A stretch of DNA of 34,267 bases from Bacteriovorax sp. BSW11_IV. Lineage in GTDB: Bacteria > Bdellovibrionota > Bacteriovoracia > Bacteriovoracales > Bacteriovoracaceae. Made by a program: the position numbers and the translations under genes. The DNA is taken from positions 1 through 34,267 of the forward strand of contig NZ_AUNE01000014.1 in the NCBI RefSeq assembly GCF_000447755.1, in the 5' to 3' direction. The notes beneath the pieces are model-generated. The model was not told the DNA's origin. It was given only the letters and a program-made list of their open reading frames with translations, and searched no databases. Of the stretch, positions 32,849 through 34,267 are shown piece after piece (the stretch's first letter is position 1; each line of letters opens with the position of its first letter).

Positions 32849-32863
32849 TTTCCTTCGCTATAG

Positions 32864-32897
32864 AGGATTGGTCCGCTCTGGGCCAATCTTTCTCTCT
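32864..32897 (+). terminator. Intercistronic hairpin, probable partial terminator
   Basis: GATTGGTCC (32866-32874) pairs with GGGCCAATC (32880-32888), 9 bp with one T-G pair, a 5-nt loop and a T/C-rich tail. Between the subunit and chaperone genes it would reduce but not abolish downstream transcription. Confidence 0.7.
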
Positions 32898-32963
32898 ATA
32901 ATATTCCTGAAAATTTGAGACAATAGGTTTATGTTTAAATACCTGAATATATAGGGGTTGTTA

Positions 32964-33749
32964 ATGAAATTTTACCTGCTCATGGCCCTTTGTTTTTGGC
33001 CTACTTTAGCCTTTTCTAATCTTCAAGTGTTTCCCACAAAAATTGAATTGAGTTCGCGTGAGAAGTCCTCATCTGTCACGCTTCGAAATCGCAGTGACAA
33101 AGTGACGACATATCAAATCAGTGCCGTCTATTACCGCCAAGACATTGAAGGGCGAATGACAAGAGTGACTGATTTGAAAGAGGATGATTTTTCAATAATC
33201 GATTTTCTGCGCTTTTCTCCTAGAAGAGTTGTTTTAAAACCTAATCAAGAACAAGTTGTTCGCTTTATGGTGAGAAATACTTCTAAACTCGATGTGGGTG
33301 ATTATCGGGCCCATATTCGTTTCGAACCAATAGAAGAAGATATTACTAAAGATGGCGGTAGAGACAATTATGTCATGATGAAAATTGATGCAAAAGTGGC
33401 CATCAATGTTCCTGTTATTTTTCATCAAGGACGTGCGAAAGGTGAGATAACTCTTGAGAGTTTTTCTATTGTTGAAGATAAAGCAAGTGGACCTTATTTT
33501 TTTGTTACGATGAAAAGAAAGGGGCGTATCTTCCCTTACGGAACTTTTAAAATCTTTTATCAAAAAGATAATGAAGAAGAATTAGTTTCGTTAGTTAACG
33601 GTGTGAGCTCTTACTTAGATGAAAGGAGATTTCGATTTAACATAGAAGATTTTAGTAAAAAGACAGGGAAGTATATTTTGAAATTTTACCCTGATGAATA
33701 TTCAAAAATGCCATTGGCCCAAACCGAATATCAATGGAAAAAAGACTAG
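32964..33749 (+). CDS. PapD-like periplasmic pilus chaperone
   Basis: A 261-residue protein. Signal peptide: MKFYLLMALCFWPTLAFS. The first immunoglobulin-like domain shows LQVFPTKIELSSREKSSSVTLRN and the G1-type strand region FLRFSPRRVVLKPNQEQVVRF, as in usher-system chaperones; the second domain is beta-rich. The ATG at 32964 has AGGGG at about 7 nt; an earlier TTG overlaps that SD. It should hold subunits in the periplasm and pass them to the usher. Its stop overlaps the next gene's start by 16 nt, which indicates tight coupling. Confidence 0.85.
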   Translation: MKFYLLMALCFWPTLAFSNLQVFPTKIELSSREKSSSVTLRNRSDKVTTYQISAVYYRQDIEGRMTRVTDLKEDDFSIIDFLRFSPRRVVLKPNQEQVVRFMVRNTSKLDVGDYRAHIRFEPIEEDITKDGGRDNYVMMKIDAKVAINVPVIFHQGRAKGEITLESFSIVEDKASGPYFFVTMKRKGRIFPYGTFKIFYQKDNEEELVSLVNGVSSYLDERRFRFNIEDFSKKTGKYILKFYPDEYSKMPLAQTEYQWKKD

Positions 33750-34267
33750 CTCTTTTACTATTCATTTTTCTTAATCTCACGAGCACATTTGCTCAGAGTA
33801 TTTCTTATTCTTCTGAAGAGATGGAGAGAATTTTACAGGTTAAAACCGTTGGGGGAATAATCTTATTAGAATCACTCTTTGCCATTGAAAAAAATGGAAA
33901 ACTTTTTTTTCCTCTCAATGATTTTTTTGAAAGTACGGGACTATCAATTAATCTCTCCAGTGAAAAATTGATGGGAGAAGGTTATGTTGTGCATGAGGAT
34001 AATCCTATTCGTATAAATTTCAATGAATGTCATTTTGAGTATAAGGGCAAAGTACAGTCATTTGATTGTGGACACTATTTCGAAAGCGCTGAGGGTCTTT
34101 TTGCCAGCACTGAGCTTTTAGAGCAAATGCTTCCGATGAAAATCAATATCGACTTACTTGCATCTCTGGTTTTTATTGAATCCGAAGTTACTCTTCCTCC
34201 TGTTGCAAAACTAATGAGGGATAAAAGAAAGATTTTTAATTATGTTGAAGATGAAGGTGAAAAAGAA
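33734..34267 (+). CDS. Exported protein, candidate outer membrane usher (partial, N-terminus)
   Basis: The frame is open from the ATG at 33734 to the right edge (178 codons, no stop) and begins inside the end of the chaperone gene. A signal peptide (MEKRLALLLFIFLNLTSTFAQ) is followed by a region with GKLFFPLNDFFESTGLSIN, which resembles the N-terminal periplasmic domain of non-classical fimbrial ushers, and a pair of cysteines (NECHFEY and FDCGHYF). The barrel lies outside the window, so the usher assignment rests mainly on gene order. Confidence 0.6.
   Translation, partial: MEKRLALLLFIFLNLTSTFAQSISYSSEEMERILQVKTVGGIILLESLFAIEKNGKLFFPLNDFFESTGLSINLSSEKLMGEGYVVHEDNPIRINFNECHFEYKGKVQSFDCGHYFESAEGLFASTELLEQMLPMKINIDLLASLVFIESEVTLPPVAKLMRDKRKIFNYVEDEGEKE

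Overview
The window is AT-rich bacterial chromosomal DNA with about 35 protein genes, one clear metal riboswitch, and no rRNA, tRNA, CRISPR, insertion sequence or phage gene that I can see. It carries many small exported proteins of unknown function, exported proteases, hybrid sensor kinases, and a TMEM165/GDT1-type transporter under a yybP-ykoY riboswitch. This suggests a free-living or predatory Gram-negative, most likely of the Bacteriovorax/Halobacteriovorax type in the Bdellovibrionota. That placement is inferred from gene content and composition only. GGCC tetranucleotides look far too common for such an AT-rich sequence.

Layout. 1-3000: the tail of an unknown gene, a long PLP-dependent enzyme of the cystathionine gamma-synthase type, and an exported coiled-coil/glycine-rich protein. 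3066-7814: an exported protein, a YjjG-like HAD phosphatase that is probably leaderless, slyX, and a MASE1-CHASE hybrid histidine kinase. 7938-10686: a DegT-type aminotransferase, a thioredoxin-reductase-like flavoprotein and a membrane-anchored HNH protein. 10914-13972: small exported proteins and an overlapping pair of exported proteases (papain type and HExxH zinc type). 14061-18520: an RND pump overlapping a TolC-like gene, with no adaptor gene. 18736-20238: a small exported protein, the Mn riboswitch with its transporter, and an RRM RNA-binding protein with a long leader.

20514-26601: an imelysin plus di-haem oxidoreductase operon (likely iron-linked), an astacin-like protease, small exported proteins including one with a duplicated acidic motif, and a nucleotidylyltransferase that carries a signal peptide. 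26847-28705: a bufferin-type RiPP operon (Cys-rich precursor, MNIO/DUF692 enzyme, DUF2063 partner) likely to make a periplasmic metal-binding peptide. 28683-32106: a MAPEG protein, a Bcr/CflA exporter and a PilJ-N sensor kinase-like protein whose phospho-accepting His is Asn. 32366-34267: the start of a chaperone-usher surface-fibre operon (DUF4402 subunit, PapD-like chaperone, partial usher candidate).

The main regulatory theme is the Shine-Dalgarno (SD) sequence placed in one arm of an inverted repeat. Three separate genes (starts at 7938, 10079 and 20238) have perfect arms of 11, 16 and 9 bp with 24-27 nt between them, and the Mn riboswitch uses a similar sequestering hairpin. Phased direct repeats at 10-11 bp lie upstream of the RND pump and of the DUF4402 gene. 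No gene-free stretch exceeds 300 bases; the longest are 20239-20513, 32107-32365 and 26602-26846, and each is described below.
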